From the NCBI GenBank assembly GCA_029931535.1, contig JAQPZY010000924.1, positions 682,001 to 746,000 on the forward strand: a DNA stretch of 64,000 bases. The letters are read 5' to 3'. The notes beneath the pieces are model-generated. The model was not told the origin of the DNA and did not search any database. It saw nothing but the letters and a program-made list of their open reading frames with translations. The number at the start of each line of letters is the position of its first letter. Positions within the stretch are counted from its first letter, which is position 1. The stretch is from Margaritifera margaritifera (taxonomy: Eukaryota > Mollusca > Bivalvia > Unionida > Margaritiferidae). This document shows, in pieces, positions 44,640 through 55,100 of the stretch. A program made the position numbers and the translations under genes.

Positions 44640-45420
44640 CTATAGAATGTTTTAGAATTAAAGGCTTGAAAGGAAACAAAACATAATTTATGTTCATTAT
44701 GTTGTTCCCACCTAGCAACATAATGCAGCTAAATAAAGTTAGAATTTTTATTCTGTACATTGAAATGACTTTACATGCCAATTTATAGGAATATAATCAA
44801 ACTTGTTTCGTGTGATACATTTTGTGGTTTTGTACACGATCATCTTTTCTGACTTCAATGTTTTTGGAGAGCCTTGAAAGAGAAACATTTTTAAATTTAG
44901 AAAATGCATGTTTTATAATCTAAAATGTTCTTTAATTCCATTCAGTAACGGTCATATGTGAACGTTGAAAAAAGTAATTTCATCCTGGAAAAAGCCGTGG
45001 AAATTTTTCTTTAGAAAAGCGTGGGAACCATGAACAACAGTACTATATCCCTCTGTTATTATAGGATTGCATCCTATATCGTAATATTAACGTCGGCAGC
45101 CACTGTGTGAAATTTTGTTAAGTTTTTTGGTTGAAAAGTGAATATATATGTATGCATGTTTTTATAGTTCGATGATTATTTTGTGCTGTAATTGTAGAAT
45201 TGTTTACTATATTTTGCTGTTAAAATTATTTGACCGCCATTATGAGCAATATTGTTGTAATATTTGATATTAGATTTTAATATTCATGTATTAGCAATAA
45301 TGCTTGTTCTTATAAACAAAATTATAAATCTGAAATGGCATTAGCGTTTGTTTGTGCTTTGTTGCTTATATATGTTAGACATGATATCTTTTCTTATTTT
45401 TCTCTTTCTAACCTATCATA
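44638..45420. other. Intergenic sequence before the LTR array
   Basis: AT-rich, no gene. It ends ACCTATCATA directly before LTR1. No polypurine tract precedes LTR1, which shows that LTR1 is the true 5' edge of the array. Confidence 0.6.
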
Positions 45421-45632
45421 TGTTATGTATGATGTTTATATAATATTATAAATATTTTAGGAAATTATAAATGTTTCTTCACTTTAATATTTGCTTAAAT
45501 CTTAATGTTTATCAGGAAAAACATCTTTAACTAGTGTCCTTGAATTAGGTTGTTTTGATCAATATGTTTTCTCAATTTGAAGGTCAAGGTTGATTTTTGT
45601 TTACAAGTAAAATTCCATTAAGATGACACACA

Positions 45633-45645
45633 TTCTAGAACATTC
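45633..45645 (+). promoter_or_regulatory. Heat-shock element in LTR1 (also in LTR2, LTR3, LTR4)
   Basis: TTCTAGAACATTC fits TTCnnGAAnnTTC exactly: three alternating 5-bp HSF-binding blocks. It lies about 17 bp upstream of the TATA box. The same site occurs at 51438-51450, 57245-57257 and 63073-63085. Binding by heat-shock factor is inferred, not shown. Confidence 0.7.
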
Positions 45646-45661
45646 TGTCATGTGACCAATC

Positions 45662-45671
45662 TTTATATATA
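45662..45671 (+). promoter_or_regulatory. TATA box of LTR1
   Basis: TTTATATATA, 4 bp after a CCAAT motif (45656-45660). Transcription would start about 30 bp downstream, near 45695. The same sequence stands in the other three LTRs. Confidence 0.7.
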
Positions 45672-46178
45672 CCATGTTTGGTGGACATTTTGTCAGTTTT
45701 GACATTACCATCAGTCTTGTAAAGAGCTATTACAGTTGTGAAACTTCATTCCAAATTCTAAGAGAGGAATTATTTTAAATATTCATTGGATTATAACAGT
45801 CCTCACAAACTTTTGGATTTTGGATTTTTAATTGATGATTTTGGAATTTATGTGAACTTATTCAAAGATTTTGGAATACTTCATTTTGACATCAGCACAT
45901 CAAGATTTCTAGTACATCAGGACTTTGGAGACCATTAGCACATCATAACATTCAAGGACACAGCCGTGAATTCGGAACATTCTATATTTAGGACTTGTGA
46001 TTAGAACAATCATTCTTATTGGATTATTAGGATTTCAAAACACATTACTGTAAGTGACTTTTTGATTTTTTCATTTTAATTATCTAGTAATAAATTGCTT
46101 GTTGATTTTTTACATGATTTGTTGGTTTCACTTTCTTTCTGTTACATTTTTCTTAGACCATAGAGTCGTAACAGAAAT

Positions 46179-46190
46179 TGGGGGCTCGTC
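46179..46190 (+). other. Primer binding site, tRNA-Pro type
   Basis: TGGGGGCTCGTC starts 5 bp after LTR1 and is complementary to the 3' end of animal tRNA-Pro including CCA. After 12 nt the match breaks (TTC) before TGGGAT, which resembles the next part of a tRNA-Pro PBS. The same site follows LTR2, LTR3 and LTR4. Confidence 0.75.
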
Positions 46191-46338
46191 TTCTGGGATC
46201 TGAATTTCTTTAAAGCATATTAGAGATATTAAATTTATCTTTGAAATTCATATTGATTTTGTCTCTGAATTTTTTTTGTCTTTGGCAAAGATTTTTAAAT
46301 AGAGAAATTTGTTTGTGTGAAACCAACAAGCATTTACA

Positions 46339-49300
46339 ATGGCATCTAATGTTCAGAATTTCATTTCAAAACCTACCCAGGAGGGGTTAGAGTGCATGAG
46401 AAAGGATGAGTTGCTCGAGCTTGCCAGAAAATACAGTCTATCTGAGGCAAAAGTATCATTGACAAAACAGGAGATAAAGATTATTTTAATTCAGTATTTA
46501 GTAGGAAAGGGAATTTTTGAAAATAGTGCTTTAAGTTTGAAGAGAAAGCCTGTATCTGGTTCTGACAGGAAATTAAGGGAATTAGAGTTAAAGTACCAGA
46601 TGGATTTAGAATTGGCAAAGCTTCAGATTCAGAGGGAGAGAGAGAAAGAAGATAGGCAGATACAGATGGAGAGAGAGAAAGAAGAGAGGCAGATACAAAT
46701 GCAAAAAGAAGAGAGGCAGATGGAGAGGGAGAGAGAGAAAGAGGAGAGACAGATGCAGATGCAAAGAGAAGAAAGGGAAATGCAATTTAAGTTAAGAGAA
46801 TTAGAACTGGCAAACAGAGCACACTCCACTCCTTTAAACACAAGTCCAGGTTTTGATGTTACTAGATATATTAGGTTAGTACCCCCTTTTCAGGAAAAAG
46901 AAGTAGATAAATACTTTCTTCATTTCGAGAAAATAGCTGAAAACTTGAAATGGCCCAGAGAGCATTGGACTTTGTTATTACAAAGTGTACTTATTGGCAA
47001 AGCTCGTGAAGTCTACACTTCACTGTCAGTACAACAAAGCACTGATTATGATGTGGTTAAGGAGTACATCTTGAAAGCTTATGAGTTGGTACCAGAGGCA
47101 TATCGACAAAGGTTTAGGAATTGTAGAAAAGAAACTGGACAAACTCATGTCGAATTTGCAAGGGATAAAGAACAACTATTTGATAGGTGGTGCTCAGCCA
47201 AGAAAGTTGATCAAGCTTATGATAACCTCAGACAGCTCGTATTAATTGAAGAGTTCAAGAGGTGCATCCATAGTGATGTTAAAACCTATCTTGACGAGCA
47301 GAATGTGGAAACTTTGGAAAATGCTGCTCGTATGGCTGATGATTATTCCTTGACTCACAAAATTTCATTTGGCAATAAGTCGTCCTCTCAGCAGTTTTCT
47401 GGTAAAAAACCATTTCAATCTCATTCGAGTACTTCCAAATTTCACAACAGCACAACTGTTAGCAATCAAACATCTGATAAGACTGATCAGAAATCCTTAT
47501 CTCTTCCTACGTGCACTTATTGTAAAACGAAAGGGCACGTTATTTCTGATTGCTTCAAGTTGAAAAATAAGCAACAGAGAAAAGACAGAGCTTTTCCAAA
47601 TGCTCTTATTTCTACGAGGTCAAGGTCACGGTCTTGTATTGAAAGCAATACATTTGTTGGGTCAAACAAACCCCAGTCTCATTCTAGTTTGGAGGCTTAT
47701 GAACCATTCATGTCAGAAGGTTCTATATCACTTATTGGTGATTCTGCCAAACCTATCCCAATTAAAATATTAAGGGACACTGGAGCTTCTCAGAGTCTTT
47801 TATTATCAGGTACTTTGCCTTTGTCTGAGGAGTCTTCTTCAAGTGAAAGTGTTCTTGTTCAGGGAGTAGAGTGCGGCTTTGTAAATGTTCCTCTTCATTG
47901 TATAAATTTGGCATCAGACTTAGTTTCTGGACCTGTGACTGTTGGGGCAGTGACTTCTTTACCCATAGAGGGTGTTCATTTATTACTAGGCAATGACCTA
48001 GCTGGAGATAAGGTTGTGGTTAATCCACTTGTAACTGACAAGCCTTGTTTGGATCAGAAAGTTGATCCTGTCGAAACTGAAATCCCTGATTTGTACCCTG
48101 CTTGTGCAGTTACTAGAGCTATGGCAAAAAGAGCTCTTGAGAGTGATGTTGATCAGGATATTATTCATTTAGCTGACACATGTATTGGTCAGTTTTTTGA
48201 TGAGGTCACTTTTTCCTCAGGTATTGATCAATCAAATGGTATTGATCACAGTGATCCTCTTTTGGCAACTCATTCTCTTTGTTCTAATCAGGATGACAAA
48301 CGACAATCCCTTGTCGTTGAACAGGAGCAAGATCCCGAGATATCTTGTTTGTTTCAGAGGGCTATTAGTGAAACTGAAGCCACACAAGTTCCAGTGTGTT
48401 ACTTTGTGAAAAATGGGGTCCTTATGAGGAAATGGAGACCACCTGATGTACCCGCTGGTGACGAGTGGTCAGTGAGCTATCAAATTGTTGTTCCTAAGTC
48501 ATATCGACAGGAAATTCTTAATTTAGCCCATGAAACTCCTTTGGCTGGTCATTTAGGAGTCCGTAAGACTTATCACAAGATCTTGAATCATTTTTATTGG
48601 CCGAAACTCAAAAGTGATGTTTCTAAATACTGCAGATCTTGTCACACTTGTCAAATGGTAGGAAAACCCAATCAGAAGATACCTAAGGCTCATCTGCAAC
48701 CTATTCCTGCATTTGATGAACCATTTAGTAGAATAATGGTAGACTGTGTTGGTCCTTTACCTAAAACCAAGTCAGGCAACCAATACTTGTTGACCATCAT
48801 GTGTGCATCTACAAGATTTCCAGAGACAATTCCTCTGAGAAATATAAAAACTAAAACTATTGTGAAAGCTTTGGTGAAGTTTTTTACACTTGTTGGCCTT
48901 CCCAAATCTGTCCAGTCGGATCAAGGGTCAAATTTTATGTCTGGAATTTTCCAACAAGTTGTGCATGAATTAGGCATCCAACAGTTTAAATCTTCTGCCT
49001 ATCACCCTGAAAGTCAAGGTGCTTTGGAAAGATTTCATCAAACTTTGAAGAATATGATTCGATCATATTGCTTTGATACAGAAAAGGGTTGGGATGAGGG
49101 TGTTCATTTGTTGTTGTTTGCTGTTAGGGAATCAGTTCAAGAGTCGTTGGGTTTTAGTCCCTTTGAACTAGTTTTTGGTCATACTGTCCGTGGACCACTG
49201 AAATTATTGAAAGAGAAACTTCTTTCAAATGAAGACTCAAAGATTAATCTTCTTGATTATGTTTCTGATTTCAAATACAAGTTGTCAAAGGCCTGTGAAG

Positions 49301-51087
49301 TAGCAAGAACTAATCTTCACACTACCCAGTCAAAAATGAAATTAAGGTATGACAGAAATTCACAGGAAAGGAGTTTTAAACCTGGTGACAAAGTTCTGGC
49401 TCTCTTTCCCATACCTCAGAATCCTCTTCAGGCTAAATTTTTTGGTCCTTATACCGTTGAAAAGAAAGTAAATGACTTAAATTATATCATTAACACTCCT
49501 GGGAGACGGAAACAGAAACAACTTTGTCATCTAAATATGTTAAAGGAATATTTTGACAGAGATAGCTCAGCTAATTATTCTGTTAATTTAGTTGTACCTG
49601 TCCCACACAGTGAAGATATCAACGATGGAATACAATCAGACTATAGTGACTCTGGTATAACCAATCTTCGGAATTCAGAAATATTGAACAACCTAGACCA
49701 GAAACTTTCACATCTACAACAACAGGAAAGAAATGAACTAAAACAGCTATTACATGACTATGAGCACTTGTTTCCTGATGTTCCAACACGAACAAGTCAA
49801 ATTTATCATGACGTTGACATTGTAGATTCTGCGCCTGTGAAACAGCATCCTTATAGGATGAATCCTCTCAAACAGAACTATCTGAAGAAAGAAATTCAGT
49901 ATTTACTGGAGAATGATTTCATAGAACCAAGTAAAAGTAACTGGAGTTCACCATGTATTCTTGTTCCCAAGCCAGATAATACATTCCGTATGTGTACTGA
50001 CTATAGAAAAGTCAACAGTGTCACCAAAACTGATTCATTTCCAATCCCAAGAATGGACGATTGCATTGATAAAATTGGAAATGCGGAATATGTCACCAAG
50101 TTTGACCTTTTAAAAGGATTCTGGCAAATTCCACTGACGGAAAGGGCAAAAGAAATTTCAGCATTTGCAACTCCAGATGGACTTTATCAATATAAAGTCA
50201 TGCCGTTTGGAATGAAAAATTCGCCTGCAACGTTTCAACGTCTAATGAACATGATAACATTTGGTCTTGATAATTGTGACGCTTATATCGATGACGTCAT
50301 TATCTACAACAACACCTGGGAAGATCATTTGGAAACCATTCGAAAATTCTTTGATCGACTCAGTGATGCGAATCTGACAATTAATTTGAGCAAAAGTGAG
50401 TTTTGCCATGCTTGTGTCACATTTTTAGGACATATTGTGGGACAAGGTCAAGTTAAACCTATAGAAGCTAAGGTCAAAGCTATCTCTGAATTTCAAGTTC
50501 CAATTTGTAAAAAGCAACTGATGCGATTTCTAGGTATGGCTGGATATTATCGGAAATTTTGTTCCAATTTTTCCAAAATTGCTGAACCTTTGACAAGTTT
50601 ATTGAGTAAGAAAACCAAATTTCATTGGTCTGACAAGTGTCAGGAATCTTTTGACAAGTTAAAGGCCATGCTTAAGAATGCACCAGTTCTTTCTGCACCA
50701 AATTTTAGCCAATCATTTAAATTATCTGTTGATGCAAGTGATGTAGGGGTTGGTGGAGTATTGATTCAGGAAGACAAAAGTGGTGTGGATCACCCTGTGT
50801 GTTATTTTTCTAAAAAACTAAACAAGCACCAGAAAAATTATTCCACAATTGAGAAGGAATGTTTGGCTTTGATATTGGCTTTACAGCATTTTGAAGTGTA
50901 TGTTACCTCAGCTCTTTCTCCAATTATTGTGTACAGTGATCACAATCCCCTTACTTTCATCAACAAAATGAAAGATAAAAATCGGAGATTGTTGAGATGG
51001 AGTTTGATATTGCAGGAATATAACATTGACATCAAACACATCAGGGGAAAAGACAATGTGATTGCAGATGCACTCTTACGTGCCTAA
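46339..51087 (+). CDS. Gag-pol polyprotein of unit 1, intact (1582 aa)
   Basis: One frame with no gag/pol shift. ATG at 46339 follows a leader of about 165 nt; the start is conserved in all units. Domains: an Arg/Glu/Gln-rich coiled coil (about 75-160), a SCAN-like capsid domain (about 180-336, with YRQRFRNC at 255), one CCHC zinc knuckle (C392, C395, H400, C405), protease DTGA (480-483), integrase zinc domain (H731, H738, C768, C771), integrase DD35E core (D802, D861, E897), GPY/F module (1036-1038), RT (about 1167-1345, D1256 and YIDD at 1316-1319) and RNase H (D1465, E1505 or E1507, D1534, D1577). Integrase precedes RT, so the element is Gmr1-like. No chromodomain. The C-terminal ADALLRA differs from unit 2 (ADALSRA) by one Ser-to-Leu change. 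It is predicted to be complete; activity is untested. Confidence 0.95.
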   Translation: MASNVQNFISKPTQEGLECMRKDELLELARKYSLSEAKVSLTKQEIKIILIQYLVGKGIFENSALSLKRKPVSGSDRKLRELELKYQMDLELAKLQIQREREKEDRQIQMEREKEERQIQMQKEERQMEREREKEERQMQMQREEREMQFKLRELELANRAHSTPLNTSPGFDVTRYIRLVPPFQEKEVDKYFLHFEKIAENLKWPREHWTLLLQSVLIGKAREVYTSLSVQQSTDYDVVKEYILKAYELVPEAYRQRFRNCRKETGQTHVEFARDKEQLFDRWCSAKKVDQAYDNLRQLVLIEEFKRCIHSDVKTYLDEQNVETLENAARMADDYSLTHKISFGNKSSSQQFSGKKPFQSHSSTSKFHNSTTVSNQTSDKTDQKSLSLPTCTYCKTKGHVISDCFKLKNKQQRKDRAFPNALISTRSRSRSCIESNTFVGSNKPQSHSSLEAYEPFMSEGSISLIGDSAKPIPIKILRDTGASQSLLLSGTLPLSEESSSSESVLVQGVECGFVNVPLHCINLASDLVSGPVTVGAVTSLPIEGVHLLLGNDLAGDKVVVNPLVTDKPCLDQKVDPVETEIPDLYPACAVTRAMAKRALESDVDQDIIHLADTCIGQFFDEVTFSSGIDQSNGIDHSDPLLATHSLCSNQDDKRQSLVVEQEQDPEISCLFQRAISETEATQVPVCYFVKNGVLMRKWRPPDVPAGDEWSVSYQIVVPKSYRQEILNLAHETPLAGHLGVRKTYHKILNHFYWPKLKSDVSKYCRSCHTCQMVGKPNQKIPKAHLQPIPAFDEPFSRIMVDCVGPLPKTKSGNQYLLTIMCASTRFPETIPLRNIKTKTIVKALVKFFTLVGLPKSVQSDQGSNFMSGIFQQVVHELGIQQFKSSAYHPESQGALERFHQTLKNMIRSYCFDTEKGWDEGVHLLLFAVRESVQESLGFSPFELVFGHTVRGPLKLLKEKLLSNEDSKINLLDYVSDFKYKLSKACEVARTNLHTTQSKMKLRYDRNSQERSFKPGDKVLALFPIPQNPLQAKFFGPYTVEKKVNDLNYIINTPGRRKQKQLCHLNMLKEYFDRDSSANYSVNLVVPVPHSEDINDGIQSDYSDSGITNLRNSEILNNLDQKLSHLQQQERNELKQLLHDYEHLFPDVPTRTSQIYHDVDIVDSAPVKQHPYRMNPLKQNYLKKEIQYLLENDFIEPSKSNWSSPCILVPKPDNTFRMCTDYRKVNSVTKTDSFPIPRMDDCIDKIGNAEYVTKFDLLKGFWQIPLTERAKEISAFATPDGLYQYKVMPFGMKNSPATFQRLMNMITFGLDNCDAYIDDVIIYNNTWEDHLETIRKFFDRLSDANLTINLSKSEFCHACVTFLGHIVGQGQVKPIEAKVKAISEFQVPICKKQLMRFLGMAGYYRKFCSNFSKIAEPLTSLLSKKTKFHWSDKCQESFDKLKAMLKNAPVLSAPNFSQSFKLSVDASDVGVGGVLIQEDKSGVDHPVCYFSKKLNKHQKNYSTIEKECLALILALQHFEVYVTSALSPIIVYSDHNPLTFINKMKDKNRRLLRWSLILQEYNIDIKHIRGKDNVIADALLRA

Positions 51088-51216
51088 AAATGTAATATTG
51101 CTTGATGTAATTAAGTCCAGTATCATAAAACATGTTCTTATGTAATTTTGGTTATTATAGTATTAGATGTATATTCAAAAGAAAGCTTTATTACATAATT
51201 CTTTCTTTTTCTTTAT
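51088..51216. other. 3' untranslated region of unit 1
   Basis: About 130 nt between the stop codon and the polypurine tract; no env-like or other frame. Confidence 0.7.
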
Positions 51217-51225
51217 GAGGGGAGG
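51217..51225 (+). other. Polypurine tract before LTR2
   Basis: GAGGGGAGG directly precedes TGTTATG of LTR2; it primes plus-strand DNA synthesis in LTR elements. The same tract precedes LTR3 (57024-57032) and LTR4 (62851-62859). Confidence 0.85.
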
Positions 51226-51978
51226 TGTTATGTATGATGTTTATATAATATTATAAATATTTTAGGAAATTATAAATGTTTCTTCACTTTAATATTTGCT
51301 TAAATCTTAATGTTTATCAGGAAAAACATCTTTAACTAGTGTCCTTGAATTAGGTTGTTTTGATCAATATGTTTTCTCAATTTGAAGGTCAAGGTTGATT
51401 TTTGTTTACAAGTAAAATTCCATTAAGATGACACACATTCTAGAACATTCTGTCATGTGACCAATCTTTATATATACCATGTTTGGTGGACATTTTGTCA
51501 GTTTTGACATTACCATCAGTCTTGTAAAGAGCTATTACAGTTGTGAAACTTCATTCCAAATTCTAAGAGAGGAATTATTTTAAATATTCATTGGATTATA
51601 ACAGTCCTCACAAACTTTTGGATTTTGGATTTTTAATTGATGATTTTGGAATTTATGTGAACTTATTCAAAGATTTTGGAATACTTCATTTTGACATCAG
51701 CACATCAAGATTTCTAGTACATCAGGACTTTGGAGACCATTAGCACATCATAACATTCAAGGACACAGCCGTGAATTCGGAACATTCTATATTTAGGACT
51801 TGTGATTAGAACAATCATTCTTATTGGATTATTAGGATTTCAAAACACATTACTGTAAGTGACGTTTTGATTTTTTCATTTTAATTATCTAGTAATAAAT
51901 TGCTTGTTGATTTTTTACATGATTTGTTGGTTTCACTTTCTTTCTGTTACATTTTTCTTAGACCATAGAGTCGTAACA
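51226..51978 (+). repeat. LTR2 (753 bp, shared by units 1 and 2)
   Basis: Same ends and signals as LTR1. It shares GTGAAACTTC and CAGTCCTCAC with LTR1, against GTGAAAATTC and CAGTGCTCAC in LTR3 and LTR4. It differs from LTR1 in GTGACGTTTTG (LTR1: GTGACTTTTTG). Confidence 0.95.
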
Positions 51979-52143
51979 GAAATTGGGGGCTCGTCTTCTG
52001 GGATCTGAATTTCTTTAAAGCATATTAGAGATATTAAATTTATCTTTGAAATTCATATTGATTTTGTCTCTGAATTTTTTTTGTCTTTGGCAAAGATTTT
52101 TAAATAGAGAAATTTGTTTGTGTGAAACCAACAAGCATTTACA

Positions 52144-55100
52144 ATGGCATCTAATGTTCAGAATTTCATTTCAAAACCTACCCAGGAGGGGTTAGAGTGC
52201 ATGAGAAAGGATGAGTTGCTCGAGCTTGCCAGAAAATACAGTCTATCTGAGGCAAAAGTATCATTGACAAAACAGGAGATAAAGATTATTTTAATTCAGT
52301 ATTTAGTAGGAAAGGGAATTTTTGAAAATAGTGCTTTAAGTTTGAAGAGAAAGCCTGTATCTGGTTCTGACAGGAAATTAAGGGAATTAGAGTTAAAGTA
52401 CCAGATGGATTTAGAATTGGCAAAGCTTCAGATTCAGAGGGAGAGAGAGAAAGAAGATAGGCAGATACAGATGGAGAGAGAGAAAGAAGAGAGGCAGATA
52501 CAAATGCAAAAAGAAGAGAGGCAGATGGAGAGGGAGAGAGAGAAAGAGGAGAGACAGATGCAGATGCAAAGAGAAGAAAGGGAAATGCAATTTAAGTTAA
52601 GAGAATTAGAACTGGCAAACAGAGCACACTCCACTCCTTTAAACACAAGTCCAGGTTTTGATGTTACTAGATATATTAGGTTAGTACCCCCTTTTCAGGA
52701 AAAAGAAGTAGATAAATACTTTCTTCATTTCGAGAAAATAGCTGAAAACTTGAAATGGCCCAGAGAGCATTGGACTTTGTTATTACAAAGTGTACTTATT
52801 GGCAAAGCTCGTGAAGTCTACACTTCACTGTCAGTACAACAAAGCACTGATTATGATGTGGTTAAGGAGTACATCTTGAAAGCTTATGAGTTGGTACCAG
52901 AGGCATATCGACAAAGGTTTAGGAATTGTAGAAAAGAAACTGGACAAACTCATGTCGAATTTGCAAGGGATAAAGAACAACTATTTGATAGGTGGTGCTC
53001 AGCCAAGAAAGTTGATCAAGCTTATGATAACCTCAGACAGCTCGTATTAATTGAAGAGTTCAAGAGGTGCATCCATAGTGATGTTAAAACCTATCTTGAC
53101 GAGCAGAATGTGGAAACTTTGGAAAATGCTGCTCGTATGGCTGATGATTATTCCTTGACTCACAAAATTTCATTTGGCAATAAGTCGTCCTCTCAGCAGT
53201 TTTCTGGTAAAAAACCATTTCAATCTCATTCGAGTACTTCCAAATTTCACAACAGCACAACTGTTAGCAATCAAACATCTGATAAGACTGATCAGAAATC
53301 CTTATCTCTTCCTACGTGCACTTATTGTAAAACGAAAGGGCACGTTATTTCTGATTGCTTCAAGTTGAAAAATAAGCAACAGAGAAAAGACAGAGGTTTT
53401 CCAAATGCTCTTATTTCTACGAGGTCAAGGTCACGGTCTTGTATTGGCAGCAATACATTTGTTGGGTCAAACAAACCCCAGTCTCATTCTAGTTTGGAGG
53501 CTTATGAACCATTCATGTCAGAAGGTTCTATATCACTTATTGGTGATTCTGCCAAACCTATCCCAATTAAAATATTAAGGGACACTGGAGCTTCTCAGAG
53601 TCTTTTATTATCAGGTACTTTGCCTTTGTCTGAGGAGTCTTCTTCAAGTGAAAGTGTTCTTGTTCAGGGAGTAGAGTGCGGCTTTGTAAATGTTCCTCTT
53701 CATTGTATAAATTTGGCATCAGACTTAGTTTCTGGACCTGTGACTGTTGGGGCAGTGACTTCTTTACCCATAGAGGGTGTTCATTTATTACTAGGCAATG
53801 ACCTAGCTGGAGATAAGGTTGTGGTTAATCCACTTGTAACTGACAAGCCTTGTTTGGATCAGAAAGTTGATCCTGTCGAAACTGAAATCCCTGATTTGTA
53901 CCCTGCTTGTGCAGTTACTAGAGCTATGGCAAAAAGAGCTCTTGAGAGTGATGTTGATCAGGATATTATTCATTTAGCTGACACATGTATTGGTCAGTTT
54001 TTTTGATGAGGTCACTTTTTCCTCAGGTATTGATCAATCAAATGGTATTGATCACAGTGATCCTCTTTTGGCAACTCATTCTCTTTGTTCTAATCAGGAT
54101 GACAAACGACAATCCCTTGTCGTTGAACAGGAGCAAGATCCCGAGATATCTTGTTTGTTTCAGAGGGCTATTAGTGAAACTGAAGCCACACAAGTTCCAG
54201 TGTGTTACTTTGTGAAAAATGGGGTCCTTATGAGGAAATGGAGACCACCTGATGTACCCGCTGGTGACGAGTGGTCAGTGAGCTATCAAATTGTTGTTCC
54301 TAAGTCATATCGACAGGAAATTCTTAATTTAGCCCATGAAACTCCTTTGGCTGGTCATTTAGGAGTCCGTAAGACTTATCACAAGATCTTGAATCATTTT
54401 TATTGGCCGAAACTCAAAAGTGATGTTTCTAAATACTGCAGATCTTGTCACACTTGTCAAATGGTAGGAAAACCCAATCAGAAGATACCTAAGGCTCATC
54501 TGCAACCTATTCCTGCATTTGATGAACCATTTAGTAGAATAATGGTAGACTGTGTTGGTCCTTTACCTAAAACCAAGTCAGGCAACCAATACTTGTTGAC
54601 CATCATGTGTGCATCTACAAGATTTCCAGAGACAATTCCTCTGAGAAATATAAAAACTAAAACTATTGTGAAAGCTTTGGTGAAGTTTTTTTACACTTGT
54701 TGGCCTTCCCAAATCTGTCCAGTCGGATCAAGGGTCAAATTTTATGTCTGGAATTTTCCAACAAGTTGTGCATGAATTAGGCATCCAACAGTTTAAATCT
54801 TCTGCCTATCACCCTGAAAGTCAAGGTGCTTTGGAAAGATTTCATCAAACTTTGAAGAATATGATTCGATCATATTGCTTTGATACAGAAAAGGGTTGGG
54901 ATGAGGGTGTTCATTTGTTGTTGTTTGCTGTTAGGGAATCAGTTCAAGAGTCGTTGGGTTTTAGTCCCTTTGAACTAGTTTTTGGTCATACTGTCCGTGG
55001 ACCACTGAAATTATTGAAAGAGAAACTTCTTTCAAATGAAGACTCAAAGATTAATCTTCTTGATTATGTTTCTGATTTCAAATACAAGTTGTCAAAGGCC

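Larger units (their letters stand above)
45421..46173 (+). repeat. LTR1 (753 bp)
   Basis: Begins TGTTATGTATG and ends GAGTCGTAACA; TGTTA/TAACA form the terminal inverted repeat. It contains a heat-shock element (45633-45645), a TATA box (45662-45671) and a polyadenylation signal AATAAA (46089-46094) followed by GT-rich sequence. These place R from about 45.7 kb to about 46.1 kb, with a short U5. Confidence 0.95.

Noticed and set aside
45406..45420. Target-site duplication left of LTR1
   Set aside because: The right edge of the array is off the window, so no duplication can be tested.
46629..46841. Minus-strand open frame rich in Ser, Leu, Cys and Ile (also at 52434 and 58242)
   Set aside because: It is the antisense of the Arg/Glu/Gln-rich coiled coil of gag, not a gene.
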